A stretch of DNA of 64,000 nt from Caballeronia grimmiae (lineage in GTDB: Bacteria > Pseudomonadota > Gammaproteobacteria > Burkholderiales > Burkholderiaceae), in the NCBI RefSeq assembly GCF_000698555.1, contig NZ_JFHE01000023.1, forward strand, positions 17,513-81,512, read 5' to 3'. The notes under the pieces are model-generated. The model ran no database searches and was not told the DNA's origin. It saw only the letters and a program-made list of their open reading frames with translations. Shown in pieces: positions 54,430 to 63,987 of this stretch (its first letter is position 1; each line of letters begins with the position of its first letter). Made by a program: the position numbers and the translations under genes.

Positions 54430-54794
54430 CGCAAGCCAACACGCTGGACACGCTGCTGCGCCTCGCCGCGGTAATCGACAGCCGCAAGGGCGGAGATCCG
54501 GAACAATCCTACGTTTCGCGACTCTTTCATAAAGGTGACGACGCGATCCTGAAGAAAATCGGCGAGGAAGCGACGGAAGTCGTGCTCGCCGCGAAGGACG
54601 CTCGCCACGGCGGCGCTCCGCGTGCGCTCGTCGGCGAAGTCGCCGATTTGTGGTTCCACTGTCTCGTGATGCTGTCGCATTTCGACCTGAGCCCGGCCGA
54701 CGTCGTCGCCGAACTTGAGCGGCGCGAAGGTCTGTCGGGTATCGAGGAAAAGGCGCTGCGCAAATCGCGCGAGCGCGAACAGAACGGCGGCTGA
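54426..54794 (+). CDS. hisE: Phosphoribosyl-ATP pyrophosphatase
   Basis: The 122-residue MazG-fold enzyme has the GEEATEVVLAAKD metal helix and EVADLWFHCLVML. It acts between HisG and HisI. ATGA overlap with hisI. Confidence 0.94.
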   Translation: MTQANTLDTLLRLAAVIDSRKGGDPEQSYVSRLFHKGDDAILKKIGEEATEVVLAAKDARHGGAPRALVGEVADLWFHCLVMLSHFDLSPADVVAELERREGLSGIEEKALRKSREREQNGG

Positions 54795-54837
54795 CGAGAG
54801 TTTCGCTCACATTCTCGCGCACGCGTTGGAGGCAAGC

Positions 54838-55230
54838 ATGAGAACGCCCGATCAGCCGTATCCGCCGACCGTATTCACGGACCCCGGCGAAGCGGACCGC
54901 CTGCGCCGGCTGCGCACGCTGACGCATATCGTCTACGCGCTTTACGCGCTCTATTGGCTGACGGGCGGCTTGACCGTGCTCGTCGCCATCATCATCAATT
55001 GCCTGAAGCGCGGCGACACCGTCGGCACGCCGTACGAAGCCCATTTCACGTGGCAGATACGCACGTTCTGGTGGGCGGTGCTCGGGCATGTCATTGGCGT
55101 AGCGTTGCTGTTCGTCGGCATCGGCTTCGTTATCTTGTTTGCGGTCGGTATCTGGACCCTTTATCGCGTCATCAAGGGCTGGCTGTTTCTATACGAAAAC
55201 AAAGCGATCGAGCCGCGCGCGTGGTTTTGA
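54838..55230 (+). CDS. Small membrane protein, DUF4870-like
   Basis: The 130-residue protein has three predicted membrane helices (about 31-54, 77-97, 99-118) and the conserved-looking HFTWQIRTFWWAVLG between them. GGAGG upstream supports ATG 54838. It is commonly seen in Burkholderia between hisE and hinT; function unknown. Confidence 0.8.
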   Translation: MRTPDQPYPPTVFTDPGEADRLRRLRTLTHIVYALYALYWLTGGLTVLVAIIINCLKRGDTVGTPYEAHFTWQIRTFWWAVLGHVIGVALLFVGIGFVILFAVGIWTLYRVIKGWLFLYENKAIEPRAWF

Positions 55231-55264
55231 TCGTCAACGCCGGTTCTCCGGGCATTGGATACTC

Positions 55265-55627
55265 ATGAGCCAAGACAACTGCATCTTCTGCAAGATCGCC
55301 GCCGGGCAGATTCCGAGCACGAAGGTCTACGAGGACGACGAGTTCGTCGCCTTCAACGACATCAACCCGGCCGCGCCGGTTCACGTGCTGGTCATCCCCC
55401 GCAAGCATATTGAAACACTTTCGGACTGCTCCGAAAGCGATGCTCCGTTGCTTGGTAGAATGGTGCATCTCGTTGGCCGTTTGGCAAAAGACCTGGGCGT
55501 TTCCTACACAGGGGGCGACACCGGTTTCCGCACGGTCATCAACACCGGGCCGGGCGGCGGGCAGGAGGTGTATCACATTCATGCGCATCTTTTGGCCGGG
55601 GAGCGCCCTTGGCGGCGGATGGGCTGA
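55265..55627 (+). CDS. hinT: HIT-family nucleotide hydrolase HinT-like
   Basis: Hydrolyses purine nucleoside phosphoramidates. The 120-residue protein has the histidine triad HIHAHLL (His104, 106, 108) and CIFCKI zinc-like cysteines at 6 and 9. It precedes the tat genes. Confidence 0.93.
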   Translation: MSQDNCIFCKIAAGQIPSTKVYEDDEFVAFNDINPAAPVHVLVIPRKHIETLSDCSESDAPLLGRMVHLVGRLAKDLGVSYTGGDTGFRTVINTGPGGGQEVYHIHAHLLAGERPWRRMG

Positions 55628-55782
55628 CACGGCTTTCATCGGCGTGTCGGCTGTTCAAGGCAATATTGGGCGCGGAAAATCGATATTCGTGAGCTGAAGC
55701 GCCACCGCTTCGGCCAGGGCCGCAAAGTCAGGCATCCGTCGCGGAAATGGCTTGTCGGTCGAACTAAGGAGAGTTTTCATTC

Positions 55783-56016
55783 ATGGGTTCGTTGAGCATT
55801 TGGCATTGGTTGATCGTGTTGCTGATCGTGGCGCTCGTCTTCGGGACGAAGAAACTGCGCAATATCGGCGGCGATCTGGGCGGCGCGGTGAAGGGCTTCA
55901 AGGAAGGCATGCGCGAAGGCGATAACCCCGCCTCGCCGGAACAGCGCGAACTGCCGCGCAACGGCGCAGTCGACGTGGAAGCGAAGGACAAGTCCCGTTC
56001 CGGCGACTACCGTTAA
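55783..56016 (+). CDS. tatA: Twin-arginine translocase subunit TatA
   Basis: The 77-residue pore-forming component has one N-terminal helix and the amphipathic helix signature FGTKKLRNIGGDLGGAVKGF. AAGGAG upstream. First of tatABC; local clients include PetA and probably MsrP. Confidence 0.95.
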   Translation: MGSLSIWHWLIVLLIVALVFGTKKLRNIGGDLGGAVKGFKEGMREGDNPASPEQRELPRNGAVDVEAKDKSRSGDYR

Positions 56017-56052
56017 TCGGGCCGCTGACCGCAACCACTCACTTCCTCGTCA

Positions 56053-56583
56053 ATGCTCGATCTCGGTCTGACCAAAATGGCGCTCATCGGCGTCGTCGCG
56101 CTGGTGGTGCTCGGGCCGGAGCGTTTGCCCGGCGTGGCGCGCACGGCTGGCGCGCTCTTCGGCCGCGCGCAGCGGTACATCAACGACGTCAAGTCGGAGG
56201 TGGCGCGCGAGATGGAGCTCGATGAGCTCAAGAAGATGCGCACGCAGTTCGAAACGGCGGCGTCGAATGTCGAGACGACGATCCACGACAACCTGAAACG
56301 CCACGAGTCCGAACTGAACGACGCGTGGAATCAGGGGACATCGGTTTCAAGCAGCATCGCGGGCGGCGGGGAATCGTCGGGTGCGGACGATGGCGGTTCC
56401 GGCGAGCAATGGCCCGCCGCGACGTCAACGCCTGCCAAGCGCAAGAACTGGCGCGTCAAGCAGAGCGCGGTTCCGAACTGGTACAAGCGCACGACCGCGC
56501 GCCGCACGCGTGTGCAGTCGGGCGCGGCGCGTGTCGCGCGGCACACGCCCGCCACCCTGCGCCGTCCGACGAAATTCTTCTGA
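56053..56583 (+). CDS. tatB: Twin-arginine translocase subunit TatB
   Basis: A receptor component with TatC. The 176-residue protein has the TatB opening MLDLGLTKMALIGVVALVVLGPERLP, an amphipathic helix to about 80 and a basic, disordered C-terminus. Confidence 0.93.
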   Translation: MLDLGLTKMALIGVVALVVLGPERLPGVARTAGALFGRAQRYINDVKSEVAREMELDELKKMRTQFETAASNVETTIHDNLKRHESELNDAWNQGTSVSSSIAGGGESSGADDGGSGEQWPAATSTPAKRKNWRVKQSAVPNWYKRTTARRTRVQSGAARVARHTPATLRRPTKFF

Positions 56584-56627
56584 TACGGCCGCATTCCTTC
56601 CATCGATGACCCATACCGAGGGCCGGC

Positions 56628-57404
56628 GTGAGCGACCCGCAACAAAATAAAGACGAGCCCGTCGAAGAGACGTTCATTTCGCATCTGGTCGAACTGCGCG
56701 ATCGCATCATCCGCGCGGGCGCGGCGGTCATCGTCGTATTCATCTCGCTCGTGTACTGGGCGCCCGATATCTTCAAGCTGCTTGCACGGCCGCTGATGCA
56801 GAACCTGCCGCGCGACGGCAAGATGATCGTCACCGACGTGACCGGCTCGTTCTTCGTGCCGATGAAGGTGACGATGCTCGTGGCCTTTGTCATCGCGCTG
56901 CCGATCGTCCTGTATCAGATCTGGGCGTTTGTCGCGCCGGGGCTGTATCAACATGAGAAGAAGCTCGTCGGGCCGCTCGTTTTCAGCAGCTATACGCTCT
57001 TTCTGTGCGGCATGGCCTTCGCCTATTTCATTGTGTTTCCGACCATTTTCCGCGTGATGGCGCATTACAACGCGCCGCTGGGCGCGGAAATGACAACGGA
57101 TATCGACAATTACCTGAGCTTCGTGCTGACGATGTTCATCGCGTTCGGCGTGACGTTCGAGGTGCCGATCGTCGTCGTGTTGCTGGCGCGCATGGGCGTG
57201 GTGTCGATTCCGAAACTGAAGCAGATTCGGCCTTACGTGATCGTCGGCGCGTTCGTCATCTCCGCGGTCGTGACGCCACCGGACGTGTTCTCCCAACTGA
57301 TTCTCGCGATTCCGCTCGTCATTCTGTATGAGGCGGGGATCATTGCGGCGAGGTTCGTGGTCGGCAAGGAAGCGGTCAAAAGCGAGGAAGCGGCGGCCGA
57401 ATAA
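56628..57404 (+). CDS. tatC: Twin-arginine translocase subunit TatC
   Basis: Binds the twin-arginine signal. The 258-residue protein has six helices and the TatC motif FISHLVELRDRI near the N-terminus. The start is GTG 56628. A strong shared terminator follows. Confidence 0.95.
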   Translation: MSDPQQNKDEPVEETFISHLVELRDRIIRAGAAVIVVFISLVYWAPDIFKLLARPLMQNLPRDGKMIVTDVTGSFFVPMKVTMLVAFVIALPIVLYQIWAFVAPGLYQHEKKLVGPLVFSSYTLFLCGMAFAYFIVFPTIFRVMAHYNAPLGAEMTTDIDNYLSFVLTMFIAFGVTFEVPIVVVLLARMGVVSIPKLKQIRPYVIVGAFVISAVVTPPDVFSQLILAIPLVILYEAGIIAARFVVGKEAVKSEEAAAE

Positions 57405-57465
57405 GTTGAGCGCGGTGCGGCAGATTGTCGCGGTTGCCACTTTCTCAATCGCGGTCGCACAGATG

Positions 57466-57503
57466 AAAAAAAGGCAGCTTCCGTTCCACGGAGCTGCCTT
57501 TTT
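57466..57503. terminator. Bidirectional terminator between tatC and degQ
   Basis: AAAAAGGCAGCT with CCG pairs with CGG and AGCTGCCTTTTT. A-runs and T-runs on both sides serve the convergent genes. Confidence 0.85.
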
Positions 57504-57523
57504 CGCTTCCGGCCACCGACGCC

Positions 57524-58741
57524 TTATTCGTCGCCCTGATCCCCTTGCTCCTCATCGGGCATTTGCGGGGCGCGCGGCTGTGCGGGCCGCTTGCCGATGG
57601 TCACGCTGACGTCCATTTCCTTGTTCTTGCGCATCAGGTGAACCTTCACCGCCGTGCCCGGCTTGATCTGCGCGACGACGTTGAGCAGGCGCGTGGTATC
57701 GGTAATCGTGTCCTCGTTGATGCTGACGAGGATATCGCCCGGCTTGATGCCCGCGCGGTCCGCCGGCCCGCCTTGCAGTACGCCCGCGACGATCGCGCCC
57801 GATTTCTGGTCGAGCCCGAACGACTCGGCAATCTCCGGCGTGACGTCCTGCGGCTCGACGCCGATCCATCCGCGCGTGACCGTGCCCGTCGTGATGATGC
57901 TTTCGAGCACGCTGCGCGCGGTCGAAACCGGAATGGCGAAGCCGATGCCGAGCGAGCCGCCGCTTCGCGAGTAGATTGCGGTATTGATGCCGAGCAGGTT
58001 GCCTTCCACATCGACGAGCGCACCGCCCGAATTACCGGGGTTGATGGCCGCGTCGGTCTGGATGAAATTCTCGAACGTGTTGATGCCGAGGTGATTGCGG
58101 CCGAGCGCGCTGACGATGCCCATCGTCACCGTCTGCCCGACGCCGAACGGATTGCCGATCGCCAGCACCACGTCGCCGACGTGCGCCTGATCCATCCGGC
58201 CGAGCGTGATGGTCGGCAGATTGGTCATGTTGATCTTCAGCACCGCGAGATCGGTCTCCGGATCGACGCCGATCACTTTCGCGCTCGACGTGCGGCCGTC
58301 CGCCAGCGCGACTTCGATCTGGTCCGCACCGTCCACGACATGCTGGTTCGTTAGAATGTAGCCTTCCGAGCTGACGATGACGCCCGAGCCCAGATTCGAC
58401 GCAGGCGGCTCGTCGCTCTTGCGCCGGTTCTTGTCGCCGAAGAAGTAGCGGAACAGCGGGTCCTTCGAGCGCGCGCCCGGCGGCAGGCTGCCGTCCTTGC
58501 TGGAGAACACGTTGACGACCGCGGGCATCGCCTTCTGCGCGCCCTCGGCATATGAAGACTGAAGCGGGCGCGAACCGATGCTCGGCGCCACTTCCTGTAA
58601 CGCGACGATCGGCTCGGCGAGTTGCTTGCCAAACTGGCCCTGACGTTGAAGCCACTGCGGTTTCAGGGTCGCGATGATAAACATCAGAGCCAAAAGCACG
58701 GTGACCGCTTGGGCAAAAAACAGCCAGAAGCGTCTAAGCAT
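57524..58741 (-). CDS. degQ: Membrane-anchored HtrA/Deg serine protease with one PDZ domain
   Basis: Envelope quality-control protease. The 405-residue protein has an N-terminal signal anchor (about 7-26), a trypsin-like domain with His134, Asp164 and Ser238 (GNSGG) and one PDZ domain (about 285-380). The single PDZ and membrane anchor make it DegS-like in layout; no RseA partner is nearby, so the symbol is approximate. The C-terminal tail is acidic. Confidence 0.9.
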   Translation of the reverse strand: MLRRFWLFFAQAVTVLLALMFIIATLKPQWLQRQGQFGKQLAEPIVALQEVAPSIGSRPLQSSYAEGAQKAMPAVVNVFSSKDGSLPPGARSKDPLFRYFFGDKNRRKSDEPPASNLGSGVIVSSEGYILTNQHVVDGADQIEVALADGRTSSAKVIGVDPETDLAVLKINMTNLPTITLGRMDQAHVGDVVLAIGNPFGVGQTVTMGIVSALGRNHLGINTFENFIQTDAAINPGNSGGALVDVEGNLLGINTAIYSRSGGSLGIGFAIPVSTARSVLESIITTGTVTRGWIGVEPQDVTPEIAESFGLDQKSGAIVAGVLQGGPADRAGIKPGDILVSINEDTITDTTRLLNVVAQIKPGTAVKVHLMRKNKEMDVSVTIGKRPAQPRAPQMPDEEQGDQGDE

Positions 58742-58761
58742 TTGAAGGGATAGAGGATTTC

Positions 58762-59508
58762 ATGGATCGGATCGAACTCGAATTGTATCTGAACAATCTG
58801 CTGGAAATCGGCCGCTTCAAGGACTATTGCCCGAACGGCCTACAGGTGGAAGGGACTCGCCGCGTTCAGAAAATCGCGACCGGCGTGACGGCTTCGCTCG
58901 CATTCCTCGAAGCCGCGCTGGACTGGGGCGCGGACACGGTGCTGGTCCATCACGGCTATTTCTGGCGTAACGAAGCGCCGCAGATTACAGGACGGAAGCA
59001 TCGGCGCTTGCGCACGTTGATCGCCAACGACATGAATCTGTTCGCGTACCATCTTCCGCTGGATTCGCATCCGGAACTCGGCAACAACGCGCAGCTTGGC
59101 GCGCGGTTCGGGCTGATCGCGGACGGCCGGTTTGCCGATCAGGATCTCGGCTGGATTGCGCCGCTCACGATGCCGCTTTCCCTCGAGCACTTCACAGCGA
59201 CCGTGGAAAATGCGCTGGGCCGCAAGCCGCTAGTATTCGGCGATTCCGACCGGGAGTTGCGGCGCGTGGCGTGGTGCACCGGCGGCGCCCAGGGCTATTT
59301 CGAGCAAGCCGTCGAGGCCGGCGCGGATGTCTACGTGAGCGGTGAAGTCTCGGAGCAGACGATGCACATCGCGGCGGAATCCGGCGTCGCGTACATCGCA
59401 GCGGGGCATCACGCGACCGAGCGTTACGGCGTGCAAGCGCTCGGCGCGCATCTGTCGGAGGAATTCGATATCGAACACTTGTTCATTGATATCGATAATC
59501 CGGTTTAA
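58762..59508 (+). CDS. Nif3-like dinuclear metal centre protein (YbgI family)
   Basis: The 248-residue protein has the metal-binding segments VHHGYFWRN and AGHHATERYG of the Nif3/YbgI family, which forms hexameric rings. Biochemical role is unsettled (GTP cyclohydrolase-like in some). It is divergent from degQ with a 20-base gap and precedes petABC. Confidence 0.9.
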   Translation: MDRIELELYLNNLLEIGRFKDYCPNGLQVEGTRRVQKIATGVTASLAFLEAALDWGADTVLVHHGYFWRNEAPQITGRKHRRLRTLIANDMNLFAYHLPLDSHPELGNNAQLGARFGLIADGRFADQDLGWIAPLTMPLSLEHFTATVENALGRKPLVFGDSDRELRRVAWCTGGAQGYFEQAVEAGADVYVSGEVSEQTMHIAAESGVAYIAAGHHATERYGVQALGAHLSEEFDIEHLFIDIDNPV

Positions 59509-59724
59509 TGGCATGTCGCCGATTGTTTGGTTCACGGAGCGGCTGCGTCTGCCTTAAAACATTGCTTTACTAGAACGCGCGAAAACGTGGGGAAAACCCG
59601 GAAGGCCCGGTTAGTTCGAGTGATTTTTACTGCGCGGGCCTTGTAAATGGCAACTCCATTCGCGCACACTAGCGGCGGAACACTGATGTGACGGTATAAA
59701 TCCAACTCAGAAGTGGGGCGTGTG

Positions 59725-60345
59725 ATGCGAGACAAGGACGATAACCGCGTCGACGGCGGCCGCCGTACCTGGCTGATTGCGACGACCGTAGCAGGTGGTT
59801 TCGGAGGTGTGGCAACCGTAGTGCCTTTCGTCAGTTCGTTTGCTCCATCGGAGAAGGCCAAGGCGGCGGGCGCGCCCGTCGAGGTCGATATCAGCGGACT
59901 GAAGCCTGGCGAAATGATGACGGTCGCGTGGCGCGGCCGGCCGGTGTGGATCGTCAATCGCACCGACGAAATGTTGGCTGACATCAAAAAGGCTGACAGC
60001 GAAGTAGCGGACCCGAATTCCAAGATGGAATTCTCAATGCCGTTACCGGAGTACTGCAACAACGAATATCGATCGCGCGCCGATCACAAGAACATTCTCG
60101 TGACCGTGGCCGTGTGCACGCACCTTGGCTGCACGCCGACGCCGCGATTTACCGAGGGGCCTCAACCCAATCTCCCCGATAACTGGCCGGGCGGTTTTTT
60201 GTGCCCATGCCACGGCTCGACTTATGACCTGGCGGGCCGCGTCTTCAAGAACAAGCCAGCGCCGCAGAATCTGGACGTGCCTCCATACATGTTCACTTCG
60301 GCGACGCAACTCGTGATCGGCAAGGACGAAAAGGGAGAGGCTTAA
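59725..60345 (+). CDS. petA: Ubiquinol-cytochrome c reductase iron-sulfur (Rieske) subunit
   Basis: Passes electrons from ubiquinol to cytochrome c1 in complex III. The 206-residue protein has a twin-arginine signal anchor (GGRRTWLIAT, 11-20, then hydrophobic to 38). The 2Fe-2S ligands are Cys131, His133, Cys160 and His163, with disulfide Cys136-Cys162. The ATG at 59725 is preferred over GTG 59713. A TATAAA at 59695-59700 may be its -10. petB starts directly after its stop. Confidence 0.95.
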   Translation: MRDKDDNRVDGGRRTWLIATTVAGGFGGVATVVPFVSSFAPSEKAKAAGAPVEVDISGLKPGEMMTVAWRGRPVWIVNRTDEMLADIKKADSEVADPNSKMEFSMPLPEYCNNEYRSRADHKNILVTVAVCTHLGCTPTPRFTEGPQPNLPDNWPGGFLCPCHGSTYDLAGRVFKNKPAPQNLDVPPYMFTSATQLVIGKDEKGEA

Positions 60346-61728
60346 ATGGCGACCGCAGACAAGGATGTCGAAACGACGGGCTTGACGGGCTGGATCGACC
60401 GCCGGTTTCCGCTAACCGCGACCTGGAAAAAGCACGTCTCCGAATACTACGCGCCGAAGAACTTCAACTTCTGGTATTTCTTCGGCTCGCTTGCATTGCT
60501 CGTGCTCGTTATTCAGATCGTGACGGGCATTTTTCTCGTCATGAATTACAAGCCGGATGCGACGCTTGCTTTCGCATCGGTCGAATACATCATGCGCGAG
60601 GTGCCGTGGGGCTGGCTCATACGGTATATGCATTCGACCGGCGCGTCGATGTTTTTCGTCGTCGTTTATCTGCACATGTTCCGCAGCCTGATTTACGGCT
60701 CATACAGGAAGCCGCGTGAACTGGTCTGGATCTTCGGCTGCGCTATTTTCCTGTGTCTGATGGCAGAGGCCTTTTTCGGCTATTTGTTGCCATGGGGACA
60801 AATGTCGTTCTGGGGCGCACAGGTCATCGTGAATCTCTTCTCCGCGATTCCCTTCATCGGTCCGGACTTGTCGTTGTGGATTCGCGGGGATTACGTGGTA
60901 TCGGACGTCACGCTGAATCGCTTCTTCGCATTTCACGTCATAGCGATTCCGCTCGTGCTGATCGGACTCGTCGTTGCGCATCTGGTCGCCCTGCATGAAG
61001 TCGGGTCGAATAATCCCGACGGCATCGAAATCAAGGCGAAGAAGGATGCGAATGGCGTACCGCTCGACGGCATTCCGTTCCATCCATACTATTCGGTCCA
61101 CGACTTCTTCGGTGTGTGCGTCTTTCTGCTCATCTTCGCGGCGATTATCTTTTTCGCGCCGGAAATGGGCGGCTACTTCCTCGAAGCAAATAACTTCGTG
61201 CCGGCGAATCCGCTGCAAACGCCGCCGGAGATCGCGCCTGTCTGGTACTTCACCGCGTTTTACGCGATGCTCCGCGCGACCACCGATCCGTTCAAGATCG
61301 TTCTGATGATCGTAATTGCGCTGCTTGGTGTGCTTGCGTTGCTGCGAGCGCGCGGCAAGTGGCGTATCGCGCTGCCGGTGCTGGCGCTCGTAGTGATCGT
61401 GTTCATGGCGTTGACCGAGTCGAAATTCTGGGGCGTGGTGGTGATGGGCACCGCGGTCGTTTCGCTGTTTTTCTTGCCCTGGCTCGATCGCAGTCCGGTG
61501 AAGTCGATCCGCTACCGGCCGCTGTTTCATAAGGTTCTCTACGCCATCTTCGTGATTGCATTCCTCGTGCTGGGCTTCCTGGGGACGAGACCGCCATCGC
61601 CGGCAGGGACGCTCATCGCTCAAATTTGCGCACTTATTTACTTCGCGTTTTTCCTGGGCATGCCTTTCTGGACGCCGCGCGGCAGATTCAAGACGCCGCC
61701 CGAGCGCGTGAACTACAAACAGCACTGA
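60346..61728 (+). CDS. petB: Ubiquinol-cytochrome c reductase cytochrome b subunit
   Basis: The 460-residue integral membrane subunit carries both b hemes and the quinone sites. It shows the GWLIRYMHSTGASMFF and HMFRSLIYGSYRKPREL regions, and the Qo-site PEW-like motif is APVWYFTAF here. It is a full-length fused form. It abuts petA (TAAATG). Confidence 0.95.
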   Translation: MATADKDVETTGLTGWIDRRFPLTATWKKHVSEYYAPKNFNFWYFFGSLALLVLVIQIVTGIFLVMNYKPDATLAFASVEYIMREVPWGWLIRYMHSTGASMFFVVVYLHMFRSLIYGSYRKPRELVWIFGCAIFLCLMAEAFFGYLLPWGQMSFWGAQVIVNLFSAIPFIGPDLSLWIRGDYVVSDVTLNRFFAFHVIAIPLVLIGLVVAHLVALHEVGSNNPDGIEIKAKKDANGVPLDGIPFHPYYSVHDFFGVCVFLLIFAAIIFFAPEMGGYFLEANNFVPANPLQTPPEIAPVWYFTAFYAMLRATTDPFKIVLMIVIALLGVLALLRARGKWRIALPVLALVVIVFMALTESKFWGVVVMGTAVVSLFFLPWLDRSPVKSIRYRPLFHKVLYAIFVIAFLVLGFLGTRPPSPAGTLIAQICALIYFAFFLGMPFWTPRGRFKTPPERVNYKQH

Positions 61729-61750
61729 GCTCACGTCCGGAGACTACGCG

Positions 61751-62506
61751 ATGAAAAAATGGCTCTCTATGATGGCGATGATCGCCGCCGCGATGTTCTC
61801 ATTCGGCGGCGCGCCGGCTCACGCGGAAGAGGAAGCGGTGCTCGACCGCGCTCCGAATAACGCCGACAATTTTGCGTCGTTGCAGCACGGCGCCCAAATG
61901 TTTGTAAACTATTGCCTGAATTGTCACAGTGCGACCCTGATGCGCTACAACCGGCTGACCGATCTCGGTATCAGCCAGAAAGAGATTCAGGACAATCTGC
62001 TGTTCACGACGGACAAGATCGGCAACACGATGAGCATCGCGATGCGCCCGGACGACGCGAAAGCGTGGTTTGGCGCATCGCCGCCGGATCTGTCGGTGGA
62101 GGCGAGGGCGCGTGGACGGGACTGGCTCTACACCTACATGCGCAGCTTCTACCGCGATCCGACGCGGCCTACCGGCTGGAACAATCGCGTGTACGAGAAC
62201 GTCGGCATGCCCCATGTGCTGTGGACGCTGCAGGGCATTCGCGACGCGCGGTTCACGACGGAAACGGACGAAAGGACCGGCGAAAAGGTAAAAAGATTCG
62301 TGGGTTACACTCAGGTGACGCCTGGTGCCTTGTCGAACGTGGATTATGATTCAGCTGTGGCCGATCTCGTGTCGTACCTTTCGTGGATGTCCGAACCCGC
62401 CCAGCAAACCCGCAAACGTCTCGGCGTCTGGGTTCTGCTGTTCCTGGCGCTCCTCAGCTTCCTCGCATGGCGTCTGAACGCGGCATACTGGAGAGATATT
62501 AAATAG
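61751..62506 (+). CDS. petC: Ubiquinol-cytochrome c reductase cytochrome c1 subunit
   Basis: The 251-residue protein has a signal peptide (about 1-25), heme site CLNCH at 55-59, a Met ligand in the later MPHVLW region and a C-terminal membrane anchor (about 226-243). Its maturation would need the ResB/CcsA system at the other end of the window. Confidence 0.95.
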   Translation: MKKWLSMMAMIAAAMFSFGGAPAHAEEEAVLDRAPNNADNFASLQHGAQMFVNYCLNCHSATLMRYNRLTDLGISQKEIQDNLLFTTDKIGNTMSIAMRPDDAKAWFGASPPDLSVEARARGRDWLYTYMRSFYRDPTRPTGWNNRVYENVGMPHVLWTLQGIRDARFTTETDERTGEKVKRFVGYTQVTPGALSNVDYDSAVADLVSYLSWMSEPAQQTRKRLGVWVLLFLALLSFLAWRLNAAYWRDIK

Positions 62507-62600
62507 CACGCCAATCGACGGCGTGGGTCGGTGCGACGGCGCTTCCGCAAGGAAGCCGCCTCGGCCGGCCCTTCGAGTTTACTGAAGGGACTTTAAAAAC

Positions 62601-63212
62601 ATGATGGTTCTGTATTCCGGCACAACTTGCCCGTTCTCCCAGCGCTGCCGGCTGGTGTTGTTCGAAAAGGGCATGGATTTCGAGATCCGCGACGTCGATC
62701 TGTTCAACAAGCCGGAAGACATCGCGGTGATGAACCCTTACGGGCAGGTGCCGATCCTCGTCGAGCGTGACCTGATCCTGTACGAGTCGAATATCATCAA
62801 CGAATATATCGACGAGCGGTTCCCGCATCCGCAGCTCATGCCGGCAGACCCGGTGCAGCGTGCCCGTGCGCGCCTGTTCCTGCTGAACTTCGAGAAAGAG
62901 TTGTTCGTGCATGTAGGCACGCTCGAGAACGAGAAGGGCAAGGCTGCGGAAAAGAACCACGAGAAGGCGCGCAGCGCGATCCGCGATCGCCTCACCCAGC
63001 TCGCACCGATCTTCCTGAAGAACAAGTACATGCTGGGCGAAGAGTTCTCGATGCTGGACGTGGCGATCGCCCCGCTGCTGTGGCGTCTGGATCACTATGG
63101 CATCGAGTTGTCGAAGAATGCTGCGCCGTTGATGAAGTACGCCGAGCGGATCTTCAGCCGTCCGGCCTATATTGAAGCGCTGACGCCTTCCGAGAAGGTG
63201 ATGCGTCGATAG
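62601..63212 (+). CDS. sspA: Stringent starvation protein A (GST-fold RNA polymerase-binding protein)
   Basis: The 203-residue protein has an N-terminal thioredoxin-like GST domain (LYSGTTCPFSQRC, IVxxNPYGQVPILVERD pattern) and an all-helical C-terminal domain. SspA binds RNA polymerase and aids stress and virulence transcription in other bacteria. It forms the conserved pair with sspB. Confidence 0.93.
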   Translation: MMVLYSGTTCPFSQRCRLVLFEKGMDFEIRDVDLFNKPEDIAVMNPYGQVPILVERDLILYESNIINEYIDERFPHPQLMPADPVQRARARLFLLNFEKELFVHVGTLENEKGKAAEKNHEKARSAIRDRLTQLAPIFLKNKYMLGEEFSMLDVAIAPLLWRLDHYGIELSKNAAPLMKYAERIFSRPAYIEALTPSEKVMRR

Positions 63213-63274
63213 TTTGCGAGAGCGGAGCGCGGCGGCGTGGTTTTGCACGGCCGTGCTCCGGCAGAGGAAAGTTG

Positions 63275-63766
63275 ATGCAAGAAATCTCCACCAAGCCTTA
63301 TCTGCTGCGCGCGCTCTACGAGTGGTGCACGGATAACGGTTTTACTCCGCATATCGCCGTTCGGGTCGATGGAGCGACGCGCGTGCCGCGTCAGTTCGTT
63401 CGCAATGACGAGATCGTGTTGAACATCAGCTTCGAGGCGACGAGCCAGTTGCAGATGGGTAACGAATGGATCGAGTTCAGCGCGCGATTCTCGGGCAAGT
63501 CGCACAAGATCGAGGTCCAGGTCGCGAACGTGCTCGCAATCTACGCGCGCGAGAATGGGCAGGGCATGGCGTTCCCAGTCGAGCCATCGCAGCACCCTGC
63601 AGTGGAGCCTGCGCGACCCGCCGAACGCGAGGCGCGCCCGGCCGAGTCGATGGCCGAGGAGCGATCGGATGCTGAGGGTGCGTCGGATCACGAGGAGCCG
63701 ACTCTGGGCTCTGCGGACGACGACGCAAAATCTCCCGCGAGATCGCACCTCAAAGTCGTCAAATGA
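63275..63766 (+). CDS. sspB: ClpXP adaptor SspB
   Basis: Delivers ssrA-tagged proteins to ClpXP. The 163-residue protein has the substrate-binding domain (KPYLLRALYEWCTDNGFTP to about 110), a disordered acidic linker and the C-terminal ClpX-binding motif HLKVVK. ATG 63275 is preferred over an adjacent TTG. Confidence 0.94.
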   Translation: MQEISTKPYLLRALYEWCTDNGFTPHIAVRVDGATRVPRQFVRNDEIVLNISFEATSQLQMGNEWIEFSARFSGKSHKIEVQVANVLAIYARENGQGMAFPVEPSQHPAVEPARPAEREARPAESMAEERSDAEGASDHEEPTLGSADDDAKSPARSHLKVVK

Positions 63767-63768
63767 AG

Positions 63769-63774
63769 TAGAAT
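63769..63774 (+). promoter_or_regulatory. Candidate -10 element of tRNA-Thr
   Basis: TAGAAT lies 10 bases before the mature tRNA 5' end, at the sspB stop. A -35 element is not clear. Confidence 0.35.
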
Positions 63775-63784
63775 CTCGTCCTTC

Positions 63785-63860
<76 letters not shown>

Positions 63861-63873
63861 AGAAGCATATCGG

Positions 63874-63907
63874 CGGGTCGTGCGAGGTTTGCACGACCCG
63901 TTTGATT
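63874..63907 (+). terminator. Rho-independent terminator after tRNA-Thr
   Basis: CGGGTCGTGC (63874-63883) pairs with GCACGACCCG (63891-63900), followed by TTTGATTT. Confidence 0.7.
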
Positions 63908-63981
63908 TCTGCGAATCACGTGTGATTCGGGTCTTGGAAGAAGTGCCGAAAGGCGAGTCGATAAGTAGCTTCAAAAACTTG

Positions 63982-63987
63982 TTGACA
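63982..63987 (+). promoter_or_regulatory. Perfect -35 element at the window edge
   Basis: TTGACA at 63982-63987 has its expected -10 just beyond base 64000. It probably drives a gene, perhaps another tRNA, outside the window. Confidence 0.4.

Noticed and set aside
55628..55782. Short possible frame between hinT and tatA
   Set aside because: No good start codon or ribosome site and no conserved motif; likely the tatA upstream region.
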